NCBI GenBank assembly: GCA_022650895.1
Contig: JALCQC010000011.1
Location: forward strand, 1-63,317
Direction: 5' to 3'
Source of the DNA: Bifidobacteriaceae bacterium
GTDB lineage: Bacteria > Actinomycetota > Actinomycetes > Actinomycetales > Bifidobacteriaceae
Length of the DNA: 63,317 bases
Both the position numbers and the translations under genes were made by a program. Positions 38,083 to 48,061 of the stretch are shown in pieces (within the stretch, counting starts at the first letter, position 1; the number at the start of each line of letters is the position of its first letter). The notes below the pieces were generated by a model. It searched no databases. It saw nothing but the letters and a program-made list of their open reading frames with translations, and was not told where the DNA came from.

Positions 38083-39120
38083 ATGAACAAGGACGTGACA
38101 AGGATTCACGTACCGGTACTTCTCGACACCTGTGTCGAGTTGATGTTGCCTCCGATTTCGAGGCCGCAGGCGGTGGCAGTTGACTGCACCCTTGGCCTGG
38201 CAGGGCACGCCGAGGCATTTCTGAAGGCCTCTGACACGGTTCATCTCCTAGGAATCGACCGTGATGAGGAGGCATTGGAACTCGCCAGCCAGCGCTTGGA
38301 GTCCTTCGCAGACCGCTTCACTCCGGTGCACTCCAGCTTCGACCATTTTTCCGACGTCCTCGATGACGCAGGCATCGAAAAGGTGGATGCCGCTTTTCTT
38401 GACCTCGGCCTCTCCAGCCTCCAGATCGATGAGACAGACCGCGGATTTTCGTACAATACCGATGCCCCGCTTGACATGCGGATGGATTCCACGCAGACGT
38501 TGACGGCCGCAGAGGTGGTGAATTCGTATCCGCTTGAAGACCTCATTCGAATCTTCCGCGAGTATGGAGAAGAGAAATTCTCCGCGAAAATCGCTCGCAG
38601 AATAGTGGAGATCCGCGACGACACTCCCTTCACCCATTCGTCTCAGATCGTTCAGTTGGTGGACGCGGCTGTTCCACGTCGTGGCCGCCCTGCCGGAAAT
38701 CCAGCGAAAAGAGTGTTCCAGGCGCTGCGCATCGAAGTGAATGGAGAGCTTGACAAGCTGAGGTCCGTCCTTCCGCAGATTGCACTGCATCTCAACGTCG
38801 GAGGCCGCATTGTGGTGGAGTCCTACCACTCTCTGGAGGATCGTACCGTGAAGAGTTTCTTCGCGTTGGGAACCCAGACGCACGTGCCGCAGGGACTTCC
38901 TATGATTCCCGATGACTTGAAGCCTTACTTCCGCGACGTGACGCACGGGGCGATCAAAGCCGATGCTGCCGAGATTGAGCGTAATCCGCGTTCCGCCTCC
39001 GTGCGGCTGAGGGCGGTCGAACTCACGAAAGAGCTTCCGGACCACGTCCCTGGTGATTTTGACAACTGGGTGCACTCGCACCTCACCACCCACAGAGCGT
39101 CTCAAAGGAGGCCACGATGA
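38083..39120 (+). CDS. rsmH: 16S rRNA (cytosine1402-N4)-methyltransferase
   Basis: RsmH (MraW) methylates C1402 in the ribosomal P site. Begins IHVPVLLDTCVELM. SAM motif AVDCTLGLAGHAEAFL (the common form is GGGGH; here LGLAGH), FLDLGLSSLQID, RGFSYNTDAPLDMRMD, and NPAKRVFQALRIEVNGEL. I chose ATG 38083, which has AGAGGAG upstream, over GTG 38050, which adds 11 residues. The stop overlaps the ftsL ATG by four bases. Confidence 0.95.
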   Translation: MNKDVTRIHVPVLLDTCVELMLPPISRPQAVAVDCTLGLAGHAEAFLKASDTVHLLGIDRDEEALELASQRLESFADRFTPVHSSFDHFSDVLDDAGIEKVDAAFLDLGLSSLQIDETDRGFSYNTDAPLDMRMDSTQTLTAAEVVNSYPLEDLIRIFREYGEEKFSAKIARRIVEIRDDTPFTHSSQIVQLVDAAVPRRGRPAGNPAKRVFQALRIEVNGELDKLRSVLPQIALHLNVGGRIVVESYHSLEDRTVKSFFALGTQTHVPQGLPMIPDDLKPYFRDVTHGAIKADAAEIERNPRSASVRLRAVELTKELPDHVPGDFDNWVHSHLTTHRASQRRPR

Positions 39121-39551
39121 GCGCATCGACCCGACCAGCCGAAGCCGGCAGAACAGTCTCGTCAGTCCCGCAGCATCCCCGCCTGAGGGTCATCGAGGGA
39201 AGCAAGCGCCGCTCGCGGCTGTCCGCTTCCGCCACGGTGGCGGCATCCCACGCCTCACATGTGCGGCCGATGGTGCAGGTCATGGCGGCCATCGCCTTTC
39301 TCGCGGTGAGTCTCGTCGGCTCCCTTCTGTTGCGTACACAGATGGTTCAGGATTCTTTTGAGATCACGCAAGTGCAGAATTCGATAGGTGTGCTGACCCA
39401 GGACGTCCAAGACGGGCAGACGAAACTCGATACGTTGGAATCTTCCCTTCCCGAGAAGGCGGAGAAACTCGGCATGAAGCCACAATCCACATCGGTGGTT
39501 CTCGATCTTTCGGAGTACATCAAGCAGCAATCGGCGGCACAGAAGAACTAA
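39117..39551 (+). CDS. ftsL: FtsL-like bitopic division protein
   Basis: 144 residues: a basic cytoplasmic N-terminus (about 1-57), one transmembrane helix (58-80), then an extracellular helix of coiled-coil type (TQVQNSIGVLTQDVQDGQTK) and a short tail. Position between rsmH and ftsI and this topology define FtsL, which pairs with FtsB-like proteins and activates FtsW-FtsI. Sequence conservation in the family is very low, so context carries the call. ATGA overlap with rsmH. Confidence 0.85.
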   Translation: MSASTRPAEAGRTVSSVPQHPRLRVIEGSKRRSRLSASATVAASHASHVRPMVQVMAAIAFLAVSLVGSLLLRTQMVQDSFEITQVQNSIGVLTQDVQDGQTKLDTLESSLPEKAEKLGMKPQSTSVVLDLSEYIKQQSAAQKN

Positions 39552-39576
39552 ACGATAGACGAGGGAGGTGTGGCGT

Positions 39577-41460
39577 ATGAAAAATCAGCGGAAACAGGGG
39601 AGCGGAAAGAACCAAGGCAGAAAGAATCAGCAGCAGACGACGGGTCTGTGGCATAGATTCAAAGCCTGGCTCTCTCCCAAAGACGACACCGCCGTTTTCT
39701 CACGACGCACCCAATTCCTCGGAGCCCTCCTCGCCGTGGCCGTCGTGCTGTGTGTCGGTCAACTTGCCAGGATTCAACTGTTGAACGGTGCCTCCACAGC
39801 GCAAGCCGCGACAAACCAGCGTACCGTTACCGAAACCCTCTCGGCATCGCGGGGAACCATCACCGATTCCGATGGAAATGTGCTGGCACAAAGTGTTGAA
39901 CGCTACACGGTCTATGCAGATCAGAATGCGGTGGCGCTCTTCGTGCCGGTGGCCTGTACCGGAGAGAACTCAAGTACCTGCAACCAGATCAATGGCAAGA
40001 GTCTCGACACCAAGGGGGCTGCTGCGGTTGCCCAGCTTCTGGCCCCGGTCCTAGGCATGGACTCCATGGAGCTGGGAGCCAAGCTCAACGGCGACAGCTC
40101 ATACGTTGTCCTGAAGAAAAACGTGGTTCCCTCCGTCAAACGTAACATCGACAAGCTCAATCTTTCCGGAGTGATCGGCACTGAACTTACCACGGAGCGC
40201 AGCTATCCGAGCGGGACACTCGCCGGCTCAATTGTGGGTGCCACCAACTCCGAGGGAACCGGTGTCGCCGGTGTCGAAAAAATGGAAGATTCCCTGCTGA
40301 AAGGGACAGATGGCAAGGTGACGTATCAGCAGGGTTCGGGCGGCCAGGAGATTCCGGGAACCCGCACCACCTCGACTGCCGCGAAAAACGGAGGCACCGT
40401 TAAGCTCACCCTCAATTCCGACGTGCAGTGGTACGTGGAGAAGGCGCTGAAGGACGGTAAGAAGAAGTATCACGCCAACTGGGGCATTGCCATCGTTCAA
40501 GAGGTCTCGACCGGTAAGCTCCTCGCCGTTGCGGATACGGACGGCTACGAGGCGGGCAGCGAGGAAGCCGCCATGAACGGTTCCAAAGCCATGACCACCG
40601 CGTTCGAGCCTGGATCCACCGGCAAGCTCATCACGGCTGCCGCGCTCATGCAGGAGAAGATCCACAAAGCCACCGACAAGTTCAAGGTGCCATATTCCTA
40701 TGACCTCAACGGACAGAACTATCACGATTCCCATGCCCACGGAGTGGAGAAGCTGACGTTGGCGGGCATTATCAAGGAATCGTCCAACGTAGGCATGGTG
40801 ATGAGCGCGAAGAACCTCAGCTATCAGTTGCGCTACAACTACCTCACACGCTTCGGTATCGGGAAAAGCACGGGAATCGGGTTCCCCGGCGAGTCCACCG
40901 GCATCCTCTCCAAAGCGAAGACGTGGGACGAGCGTACCGCCAACACCGTTCTCTTCGGGCAGGGCTACGCTGCCACCGCTTTGCAGATGACGAACGTGGT
41001 GGCGACCATTGCCAATGGTGGCGTTAAAGTGCAGCAGTCGCTGGTCGATTCCACCACCGATTCCGATGGCGCAACCACCGAAAACGACGCGTCCTCCAAG
41101 AGCACGCGCATCCTTGACAAATCCGTTGCTTCCGACCTCATGGACACGATGGAATCGGTGACCGAAACCTATGCGAAATCGGGGGTGAAAGTCAACGGGT
41201 ACCGCATCGCGGGAAAGTCGGGAACTGCTCAGGTCGCCGACTCCAACGGCAACCTCACCAACAACATCGGTGACTGGATCGGAGCAATTCCTGCGGACAA
41301 TCCCAAGTATGTGGTGATGGTGGCTTACATGAATCCCCAACCCATTTACGGAGGTATGTCGGCGGGGCCGGTCATGGCGAGTATTGGTGGATTCCTTATG
41401 CAGAAATACGCGGTGCAGACGTCAGCCGCTCGTAAGAATGCTATTGATACTGAGTGGTAG
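39577..41460 (+). CDS. ftsI: Septal peptidoglycan transpeptidase FtsI (class B PBP)
   Basis: Cross-links septal wall with FtsW. A cytoplasmic Lys/Gln-rich tail, one transmembrane helix at about 47-66, a pedestal domain, then the penicillin-binding domain: SxxK as STGK (Ser347, Lys350), SSN at 402-404 and KSGT at 547-550. I chose ATG 39577, eight bases after GGGAGG, over GTG 39568, which overlaps that site. 627 residues. There is no PASTA domain. Part of the mra operon. Confidence 0.95.
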   Translation: MKNQRKQGSGKNQGRKNQQQTTGLWHRFKAWLSPKDDTAVFSRRTQFLGALLAVAVVLCVGQLARIQLLNGASTAQAATNQRTVTETLSASRGTITDSDGNVLAQSVERYTVYADQNAVALFVPVACTGENSSTCNQINGKSLDTKGAAAVAQLLAPVLGMDSMELGAKLNGDSSYVVLKKNVVPSVKRNIDKLNLSGVIGTELTTERSYPSGTLAGSIVGATNSEGTGVAGVEKMEDSLLKGTDGKVTYQQGSGGQEIPGTRTTSTAAKNGGTVKLTLNSDVQWYVEKALKDGKKKYHANWGIAIVQEVSTGKLLAVADTDGYEAGSEEAAMNGSKAMTTAFEPGSTGKLITAAALMQEKIHKATDKFKVPYSYDLNGQNYHDSHAHGVEKLTLAGIIKESSNVGMVMSAKNLSYQLRYNYLTRFGIGKSTGIGFPGESTGILSKAKTWDERTANTVLFGQGYAATALQMTNVVATIANGGVKVQQSLVDSTTDSDGATTENDASSKSTRILDKSVASDLMDTMESVTETYAKSGVKVNGYRIAGKSGTAQVADSNGNLTNNIGDWIGAIPADNPKYVVMVAYMNPQPIYGGMSAGPVMASIGGFLMQKYAVQTSAARKNAIDTEW

Positions 41461-41486
41461 TAACGGACAAAAGACGAAGGTGAGTC

Positions 41487-42338
41487 ATGAGCGGACTGGG
41501 CGATGTTCCTTTTCGGCGTGTAACCGTCGAGTATCTTAAGAAGAATCTTGCAGCCCGAGTGGATGAGCCCTACGCCAACCTCGTGACGCTGACCTCCATC
41601 GCGACGGATCTCGAGGAGGTGGGTCCCGGGGCGCTGTACGTGCCACCGGAGGAGCAGCAGAACGTGGAATCCTTGCGTTCCGCAGAGTCCAAGGGCGCGT
41701 ATGCGGTGCTACTGCCCGAAAACGATGAGACGCACACCTTCTCCGTGAAGACGTTGGGGATTCCCGTTCTTTTCGCTCGCAACATCGAAAAGAGTCTCGG
41801 AACGGTCGCCTCGTACATGGAGGGCGATCCGTCTGACTCCTTGGCCATTTTCGTGGTGTTCGGAGACGAAGCACAGCAGGTCGCGGCGAAATTGGCGACG
41901 CTGCTGCACATTCTGGGCAACCCCGTCGGTCTGATTTCACAGGAGCGCTCCTACTCGCTGAACCGGGGCATGAACTTCAAGTTCCCCCTCAACGCCGCCC
42001 AGGTGCAGCGCGCGCAGTCGGTCATACTGGAGGACGGCGCGGCGGCTTTGGTAATCGCAGCCGACGACGACACCCTCGCGAGCGATGCTCTCGTCGGCAC
42101 GCGCATCGACGTCTGTGGAAGCCACGACGAAACGATCTCACCCAGCTATGGTGCCGATTTCGATCAGGAGACCCACATTGTCAAGCCCGGAATGTTCGAT
42201 GGTGAACTTGCACGGCTGGGGACCCTCATGCCGATGACCGATCGAGTTTCCGCCATGAGCATCTCCATGGCGCTGGCCGCGGGAATCACCATAGAGAGCA
42301 TCCAGCAGGCCGTCGAAGTGAGTGAGGAGTTCTCCTGA
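41487..42338 (+). CDS. Degenerate MurE-like protein without ATP-binding loop
   Basis: It occupies the murE slot between ftsI and murF. The first 110 residues follow a Mur-ligase N-terminal domain (VTLTSIATDLEEVGPGALYV, then a GAYAVLLP strand). Where MurE has GTNGKT, this protein has FGDEAQQ (about residues 126-131), yet the flanks remain MurE-like: LAIFVVFGDEAQQ, LLHILGNPVGLIS. Length is 283 against nearly 500 for MurE, and the C-terminal ligase domain is missing. Only a short DRVSAMSISMALAAGI segment recalls the end of a Mur central domain. It cannot bind ATP in the normal way; the working murE must be elsewhere. The frame is intact, with good codons and an RBS, so it is probably expressed. 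Homology is judged by eye only. Confidence 0.7.
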   Translation: MSGLGDVPFRRVTVEYLKKNLAARVDEPYANLVTLTSIATDLEEVGPGALYVPPEEQQNVESLRSAESKGAYAVLLPENDETHTFSVKTLGIPVLFARNIEKSLGTVASYMEGDPSDSLAIFVVFGDEAQQVAAKLATLLHILGNPVGLISQERSYSLNRGMNFKFPLNAAQVQRAQSVILEDGAAALVIAADDDTLASDALVGTRIDVCGSHDETISPSYGADFDQETHIVKPGMFDGELARLGTLMPMTDRVSAMSISMALAAGITIESIQQAVEVSEEFS

Positions 42339-42429
42339 GAGCCCTTCATCCTATGCCAGCCAAGGCGAATACAACGTATATGAACGCAGACAACGAGTGT
42401 GACGAGACGAGGAACGAAAAGGCGGACTC

Positions 42430-44001
42430 ATGATTCGGATGAGAATTGACGACATTGCAGAGGTGTTGGGAGGGACGATCATCACAGGACACGAGCCTGT
42501 CGATATCTCCGATCTCTCCATCGGCACCGTCAGCAGCGACTCACGCGAAAATGTGAAGGATGGTCTTTTCGTTGCCCTTCATGGCGAGCATGTGGACGGA
42601 CACAATTTTCTTGCCAGTGCACAGGAACATGGTTTCATCGCGGCACTCGTTGACCACGAAGTCGAAGGCTCCACCATGCTGCAGATCGAGGTTTCCGATA
42701 CGGTGGAGGCGCTGGGACATCTGGCACGGCACAACATCGACATGCGCAGGGCCACAGGCAAACCGTTCAGTCTCATCGGAATCACGGGTTCGGTGGGCAA
42801 GACCACGACGAAAGACATTACGAAGACCCTGCTGAGCTCTCTTGCACCGACGGTCGCTCCGGTCGGTTCCTTCAACAACGAACTGGGGCTTCCACTGACG
42901 GCCCTCACCGTGAACGAGGGTACGCGGTATTTCGTTGCGGAGATGGGTGCCAATCACCTTGGTGAGATCAGGGGACTGACGGCCATTGCCCCGCCTGACA
43001 TCTCGGTGGTGCTGAAGGTGGGCACGGCGCATCTTGGCGAGTTTGGTTCCGTGGAGAACATCTTTATCGCGAAGTCGGAGATTGTGGAGGCCCTTGCTCC
43101 CAACGGTCTGGCGATTCTCAACTCCGACGATGTCAACGTCGCGCGTATGCAGGAACGCACGCAGGCTCCGGTCATGTGGTTCGGTGAAAAGGCATCCATG
43201 GCGCAGGAGGCGTCACGAGAACTTTCCGTCAGCTGCAGCGATGTCGATATGGATGACGCCGATCGTGCCTCCTTCACTGTGCTGGTGAAGGGTGCCCCTG
43301 TCGGAAGAATTCACTTGGGAATCCCTGGACGTCACAACGTTATGAACGCTTTGGCCGCTATTTCTATTGCTGTTGCCGAGGGAATGAAGCCAGAGGCGGT
43401 GGTTGCGGTCCTCAACAAAGGTGTGGCGCTGAGTCCTCACCGCATGGCTTTCAGCGACGTCACCGTCGGCCAGACGTCCTTTACACTCATCGACGATTCG
43501 TTCAATGCAAATCCGGATTCCATGAAATCGGGCCTGGATGGGCTGATGGGAACACATCACGCGCAGGCTTTCCATGTGGCCGTTCTCGGCCCGATGCTCG
43601 AGTTGGGCAAAGACTCCGAAACCCTGCACGAGCAGGTTGGCGACTATGCGATAACAGCAGGCGCGGATGCCGTCATCAGCGTGGGCTTGAGCACTTCAGA
43701 GGATGAAGGGGAAGCGATCGGAGAGGGTGAGGATTTGGCGGGATTGGCTGCCGATATCGCCAAGGGTGCCCTCGCCGCCGCAAGCTCTCAGGGTTCGGGC
43801 GCAGTCGTCCAGTATGTCGAAACGTTGGAGGCCGCCGAGAAAGCAGTCGTCGCTCTTGCCTCCAGTCACCCTGATACGGTGGTGCTGCTGAAAGGGTCCC
43901 ACGCCTCCGGGCTTGGAAATCTTGCACAGCGATGGTCGTCGGGTACTGAATCGGGCGGACGTCAGACGGAAAACATGACCTCGGCAACGGACGGAGAATG
44001 A
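42430..44001 (+). CDS. murF: UDP-MurNAc-tripeptide D-Ala-D-Ala ligase
   Basis: Adds D-Ala-D-Ala to the UDP-MurNAc tripeptide. N-terminal domain with VSSDSRENVKDGLFVAL, ATP loop GITGSVGKTTTKDI (about 118-130), FNNELGLPLT, VAEMGANHLGEI, GRHNVMNALAAISIA and the ligase domain ending with LLKGSHASGLGNLA. Length 523 is at the long end, owing to a tail after residue 495. It is 91 bases after the MurE-like gene, and a bare base separates its stop from mraY. Confidence 0.95.
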   Translation: MIRMRIDDIAEVLGGTIITGHEPVDISDLSIGTVSSDSRENVKDGLFVALHGEHVDGHNFLASAQEHGFIAALVDHEVEGSTMLQIEVSDTVEALGHLARHNIDMRRATGKPFSLIGITGSVGKTTTKDITKTLLSSLAPTVAPVGSFNNELGLPLTALTVNEGTRYFVAEMGANHLGEIRGLTAIAPPDISVVLKVGTAHLGEFGSVENIFIAKSEIVEALAPNGLAILNSDDVNVARMQERTQAPVMWFGEKASMAQEASRELSVSCSDVDMDDADRASFTVLVKGAPVGRIHLGIPGRHNVMNALAAISIAVAEGMKPEAVVAVLNKGVALSPHRMAFSDVTVGQTSFTLIDDSFNANPDSMKSGLDGLMGTHHAQAFHVAVLGPMLELGKDSETLHEQVGDYAITAGADAVISVGLSTSEDEGEAIGEGEDLAGLAADIAKGALAAASSQGSGAVVQYVETLEAAEKAVVALASSHPDTVVLLKGSHASGLGNLAQRWSSGTESGGRQTENMTSATDGE

Positions 44002-44002
44002 C

Positions 44003-45106
44003 ATGATCGCGCTCATCATAGGCCTATGTGTCTCAATGGTGTCGTCGTTCATCTTGACACCCCTGACCATCAAAGTGGTGCACCGCCTCAACTATGGTCA
44101 GTACATTCGTCAGGATGGGCCGAAATCCCATCTTCTCAAACGCGGCACCCCCACCATGGGCGGCGTCGCCATCATTCTGTCCACGGTTCTTGGCTGGTGC
44201 GCCTCCCTGATCTACCGTTACGCGGCATTTGGCACGGTTCCCTCCGTCTCCGCGGTCCTTGTGCTGTTTTGCATGGTTGCGTATGGAGCTCTGGGCTTCG
44301 TCGATGATTTTCTGAAGGTCGCCAAGAAGCAGAATCTCGGTCTGACGATCCATGCGAAACTCATCGGACAAGTCCTCATCGCCACCGTCTACGCCATTCT
44401 CGCCGTCATGCTTCCCACCAAAAGCGGCTTCCCTGCTGCACGGACGGGTGTCGCTTTCATTGAGACCCCATTGCTTTCCTTTGATTTCGCCGGCAGGACG
44501 CTAGGCATCATTCTTTTCGTTGTCTGGGTCAATTTCCTGATGGCGGCCTGGACGAACGCCATCAATCTCACGGACGGTCTTGACGGTCTGGCCGCCGGAT
44601 CTTCCATGGTTGCTTTCGTGGGCTTCGGTCTCATCGCTTTCTGGCAGAGCTACCATGTGGCGGGAACCAAGGCGGAGGGCTTCCTCTATGCGGTGTCGGA
44701 TCCGCAGGACCTCGCCATCATCGCCGTCTGTGCAGTGTGTGCCTGTTTTGGCTTCCTGTGGTACAACACCAATCCGGCGCAGATCTTCATGGGCGATACG
44801 GGCTCGCTTGCCTTGGGAGGGCTCTTTGCGGCCATGTCCATCGCGCTGCACATCGAAATTCTCGCCGTCATTCTCGGAGGGCTCTTCGTCATTGAGACGG
44901 TCTCGGACGTGCTTCAGATCAGTTCGTTCCATCTCACCGGCAAGCGAATCTTCAAAATGGCCCCCATTCACCACCATTACGAACTCAAAGGGTGGCATGA
45001 GAACACCGTGGTCGTGCGCTTCTGGATGCTCGAGATCGGTTTCATGATCATCTCCGTCCTCATTTTCTATGCGGATTGGTTGATTCGCTCGGGACAACTC
45101 GGGTGA
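44003..45106 (+). CDS. mraY: Phospho-MurNAc-pentapeptide translocase
   Basis: Transfers phospho-MurNAc-pentapeptide to the lipid carrier, making lipid I. About ten hydrophobic helices. Family motifs: RQDGPKSHLLKRGTPTMGG near residue 35, GFVDDFLKVAKKQNLGL with the Asp pair, NAINLTDGLDGLAAG, and the His-rich loop FKMAPIHHHYELKGWHE. 367 residues. Starts two bases after the murF stop. Confidence 0.96.
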   Translation: MIALIIGLCVSMVSSFILTPLTIKVVHRLNYGQYIRQDGPKSHLLKRGTPTMGGVAIILSTVLGWCASLIYRYAAFGTVPSVSAVLVLFCMVAYGALGFVDDFLKVAKKQNLGLTIHAKLIGQVLIATVYAILAVMLPTKSGFPAARTGVAFIETPLLSFDFAGRTLGIILFVVWVNFLMAAWTNAINLTDGLDGLAAGSSMVAFVGFGLIAFWQSYHVAGTKAEGFLYAVSDPQDLAIIAVCAVCACFGFLWYNTNPAQIFMGDTGSLALGGLFAAMSIALHIEILAVILGGLFVIETVSDVLQISSFHLTGKRIFKMAPIHHHYELKGWHENTVVVRFWMLEIGFMIISVLIFYADWLIRSGQLG

Positions 45107-45232
45107 CGGCGCCGCGCACGTGACAGGTGGAGGTGCTTTTAGCTTTCACTTGCCGATGTCGCCGTTGGTGTGGTTGATGCCCTGATGAAATGTATCGATG
45201 TGAGTGCCACAAGACGAAAGAAGTGATTGACA

Positions 45233-46687
45233 GTGAATGCCATTATCGGTGGATATGACTTCTCGGAGGAAACGGTTTTGGTCGCCGGCCTCGGAGTCTC
45301 GGGACGCAGTGTCGTCGCCGTCCTGAAAGAACACGGCGTGCGTGTCGTCAGCGTGGATCAGCGCAACCCTGAGGCCGATCTGAGCTCTTTCGATGACATT
45401 GACTGGGAGAGCATCACCCTCGTGGTGACTTCTCCTGGATTCCCACCTCAGACCGCATTCCTGCAAACGGCTGCCACGCGTCATATTCCCGTGTGGAGCG
45501 AGGTTGAATTCGCGTGGCGCACACGCGTGGCGTACGCCGGTTCCGAATCGCCGGCACCATGGATCGGCATCACGGGAACCAATGGTAAGACAACCACCAC
45601 CGAAATGGTGGCCGCTATCATGAAGACGGCGGGACGGCGCTTCCCGGCAGTTGGCAACATCGGAGAACCCGTGTCGGCCTCAGTTCAGGATTCCGGAAAC
45701 GAGGGCTACTGCGTTGAGCTCAGCTCCTTTGCTCTCCACTTCACCCAGACCATGCACCTCGATGTTGCAGTGTGGATGAATGTGGCCGCGGACCACTTGG
45801 ATTGGCACGGTGGATTTGAAAACTATGCGGCGGACAAAGCCAAGGTTTTCACAGGAGCACGTCGCGCCATCATCTTCAACGCGGATGATCCCGTCGTCTC
45901 CCGCCATGCCGCGGAGGCCTCCGTCTCCAAAGGGTGTCTCAAAGTCGGTTTCACCCTCGCATCGCCCGCCGAAGGGCAGATCGGCATCGAGAATGGCTGG
46001 ATCAGGGACCGTTCCCCACTCAGTGCCCACCTTCCTCAGGTTGAGGAAGGAAAGTTGGTGCGTCTGACGGACCTTGGAAATCTCAGCGAACCCGACGGAA
46101 CCGTGTATCCGCATCTTTTGGACGACGCGATGGCTGCTGCTGCCGCCTGCGTGGCCTTTGACATTCCGGTCGCCGACATTCGCGCCGCCCTCGCCACCTT
46201 CAGTTTGGATGCTCATCGCATTCAGTGCGTGGAAACCTATGCGCCGACGGAACACGCCGAGCCCATCCGCTTCATCGATGATTCCAAGGCGACGAATGCC
46301 CATGCCACCCTCGCTTCTCTGTCCAGCTTCAAGAAAAAGTCGGTGGTGTGGATCGCAGGTGGATTGGCGAAGGGTGCGCGCTTCGATGACCTTGTCGAGA
46401 AGGAGAAAGACGTCATCAAGGCAGTGGTCCTGATCGGCAAGGATCCGGAGCCCTTTACCGAAGCGCTGGCCGCGTACGCTCCTGATATTCCCGTGACACG
46501 CATCGATCCTGCGAACAACCAGACGGTGATGGAACGTGCCATCGATGCCGCCATGGACCATGCGCAGTCCGGCGATGTGATCTTACTGGCCCCCGCCGCT
46601 GCGTCGATGGATCAGTTCCACTCCTATGAGGACCGAGGAAACGTCTTTGCCGAGCGGGCGCGCGCGTGGGTGAAGCAGCATGCATAG
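45233..46687 (+). CDS. murD: UDP-MurNAc-L-alanine:D-glutamate ligase
   Basis: Adds D-Glu. N-terminal Rossmann strand VLVAGLGVSGRSVVAVL, ATP loop GITGTNGKTTTTEMVAA, VELSSFAL and MNVAADHLDWHGG, then the ligase domain with FIDDSKATNAHATLASL and VVWIAGGLAKG. 484 residues. GTG 45233 is preferred (AAAGAAG nine bases upstream); TTG 45227 is two codons longer. A 126-base gap after mraY has no other gene. Overlaps ftsW by eight bases. Confidence 0.95.
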   Translation: MNAIIGGYDFSEETVLVAGLGVSGRSVVAVLKEHGVRVVSVDQRNPEADLSSFDDIDWESITLVVTSPGFPPQTAFLQTAATRHIPVWSEVEFAWRTRVAYAGSESPAPWIGITGTNGKTTTTEMVAAIMKTAGRRFPAVGNIGEPVSASVQDSGNEGYCVELSSFALHFTQTMHLDVAVWMNVAADHLDWHGGFENYAADKAKVFTGARRAIIFNADDPVVSRHAAEASVSKGCLKVGFTLASPAEGQIGIENGWIRDRSPLSAHLPQVEEGKLVRLTDLGNLSEPDGTVYPHLLDDAMAAAAACVAFDIPVADIRAALATFSLDAHRIQCVETYAPTEHAEPIRFIDDSKATNAHATLASLSSFKKKSVVWIAGGLAKGARFDDLVEKEKDVIKAVVLIGKDPEPFTEALAAYAPDIPVTRIDPANNQTVMERAIDAAMDHAQSGDVILLAPAAASMDQFHSYEDRGNVFAERARAWVKQHA

Positions 46688-48002
46688 GCATCACTCGACT
46701 CCGCGCATCGTCGAGCCCGCTCCGACTAAAAGGAGACGGACCGCGAGCTCGCAACGTCGCACTTCAGCGGCGCAGCAGGGTATGCAGGGCGGGCAGACGA
46801 GTGTGCAGGGTACGCACGAGACCTCGCAGGGGGCGGAGGAGCAGACCCGGCGTCGTTCAGGACTGCAGGTTCTGCGTGAACCGATCGTCTGCTATTACCT
46901 CTTCATTGCGGTCGTGGCGGTGCTGACACTCTTTGGATTGATCATGGTGTTCTCTTCCTCCTCCGTGGATCTGGTGTCATCGGGGGAGTCGCCGTACACC
47001 CAGTTGATCAGCCAGTCGGTTTTCGCCGTCATCGGTCTTATCGTCGCCATTATCGCGTCATTCCTGCCGATGAAGATCTACGAGCGACTTTCCTTCCTTT
47101 TGTTGGGATTGGCCCTTGTGCTTCAGGCGCTGACACTGGTGATAGGTCTGAGCTCGGGTGGTAACAGTGGATGGATTCGATTAGGCCCTGTTGTTTTCCA
47201 GCCTGCGGAGGTGCTGAAGCTGGCACTGTGTGTGTGGTTGCCCTCCGTCATCAACAATGGCAGGAGACGCAAACTCGGAAACGTCAAGGCCTATGTGGTT
47301 CCTTTGATTTTCTTCCTCATCGGTTTCGCTTTGGTCCTTGCCGGTAAGGATTTGGGAACTGGTCTCATCGTGCTGTTGATCGGTGCTGTGGGAATCTTCG
47401 CCGGTGGATTCAACCTTCGCGTGTACGCGGCCGTGGGCGCAGTGGGCGTTCTGGGCATCGTTGGCATCTTCGTTCTGGGAAGCTCCAACCGTATGAGTCG
47501 CATCACCGCCCTGTTCTCCGGCTGCACGGACGCCGCCGACGCCCAAGGTGTGTGTTATCAGAGCATCCATGGCCGCTACGCCCTTGCCTCCGGTGGATTC
47601 ACCGGTCTCGGTTTGGGTGCCTCCCGTGAAAAATGGAATTATCTTCCCGAGGCGCACAACGACTTCATCTTCGCCATCATCGGCGAGGAAATGGGTTTTA
47701 TCGGTGCCGTGGTGATCATTCTCTGCTTTGGTCTTCTCGCCTGGTGCCTTGTCACCATCGCTTTGAAGATGAAGAATCACCCGTATGAGCGTCTGGTTCT
47801 CATCTGCATCACTGCGTGGATCGTGGGACAGGCTCTCATCAACATCATGGTCGTTCTCCAGCTGTTGCCGGTCATCGGGCTCCCTCTTCCCTTCGTCTCG
47901 GCAGGAGGTACGGCGCTTGTCATGTGTCTGACCGCAAGCGGTGTGGCCGTGCGCATGGCAAAGGAACAGGATGACATCAAGAAAATCATCAAACGTCAAT
48001 AG
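46680..48002 (+). CDS. ftsW: Septal peptidoglycan glycosyltransferase FtsW (SEDS)
   Basis: Polymerises lipid II at the septum together with FtsI. A charged Arg/Gln/Thr-rich cytoplasmic N-terminus of about 70 residues is followed by about ten transmembrane helices. SEDS signatures: GLIMVFSSSSVDL, NSGWIRLGPVVFQPAEVLKLAL, LPEAHNDFIFAIIGEEMGFIG and the C-terminal LPFVSAGGTALV. Between murD and murG, as in other dcw clusters, so FtsW rather than RodA. Confidence 0.95.
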   Translation: MHRHHSTPRIVEPAPTKRRRTASSQRRTSAAQQGMQGGQTSVQGTHETSQGAEEQTRRRSGLQVLREPIVCYYLFIAVVAVLTLFGLIMVFSSSSVDLVSSGESPYTQLISQSVFAVIGLIVAIIASFLPMKIYERLSFLLLGLALVLQALTLVIGLSSGGNSGWIRLGPVVFQPAEVLKLALCVWLPSVINNGRRRKLGNVKAYVVPLIFFLIGFALVLAGKDLGTGLIVLLIGAVGIFAGGFNLRVYAAVGAVGVLGIVGIFVLGSSNRMSRITALFSGCTDAADAQGVCYQSIHGRYALASGGFTGLGLGASREKWNYLPEAHNDFIFAIIGEEMGFIGAVVIILCFGLLAWCLVTIALKMKNHPYERLVLICITAWIVGQALINIMVVLQLLPVIGLPLPFVSAGGTALVMCLTASGVAVRMAKEQDDIKKIIKRQ

Positions 48003-48061
48003 AACCGAAACATCTCAACGCAGAGCCACGAAGGGCTCACGGGAAGAAAGGTTGAAAGCAC

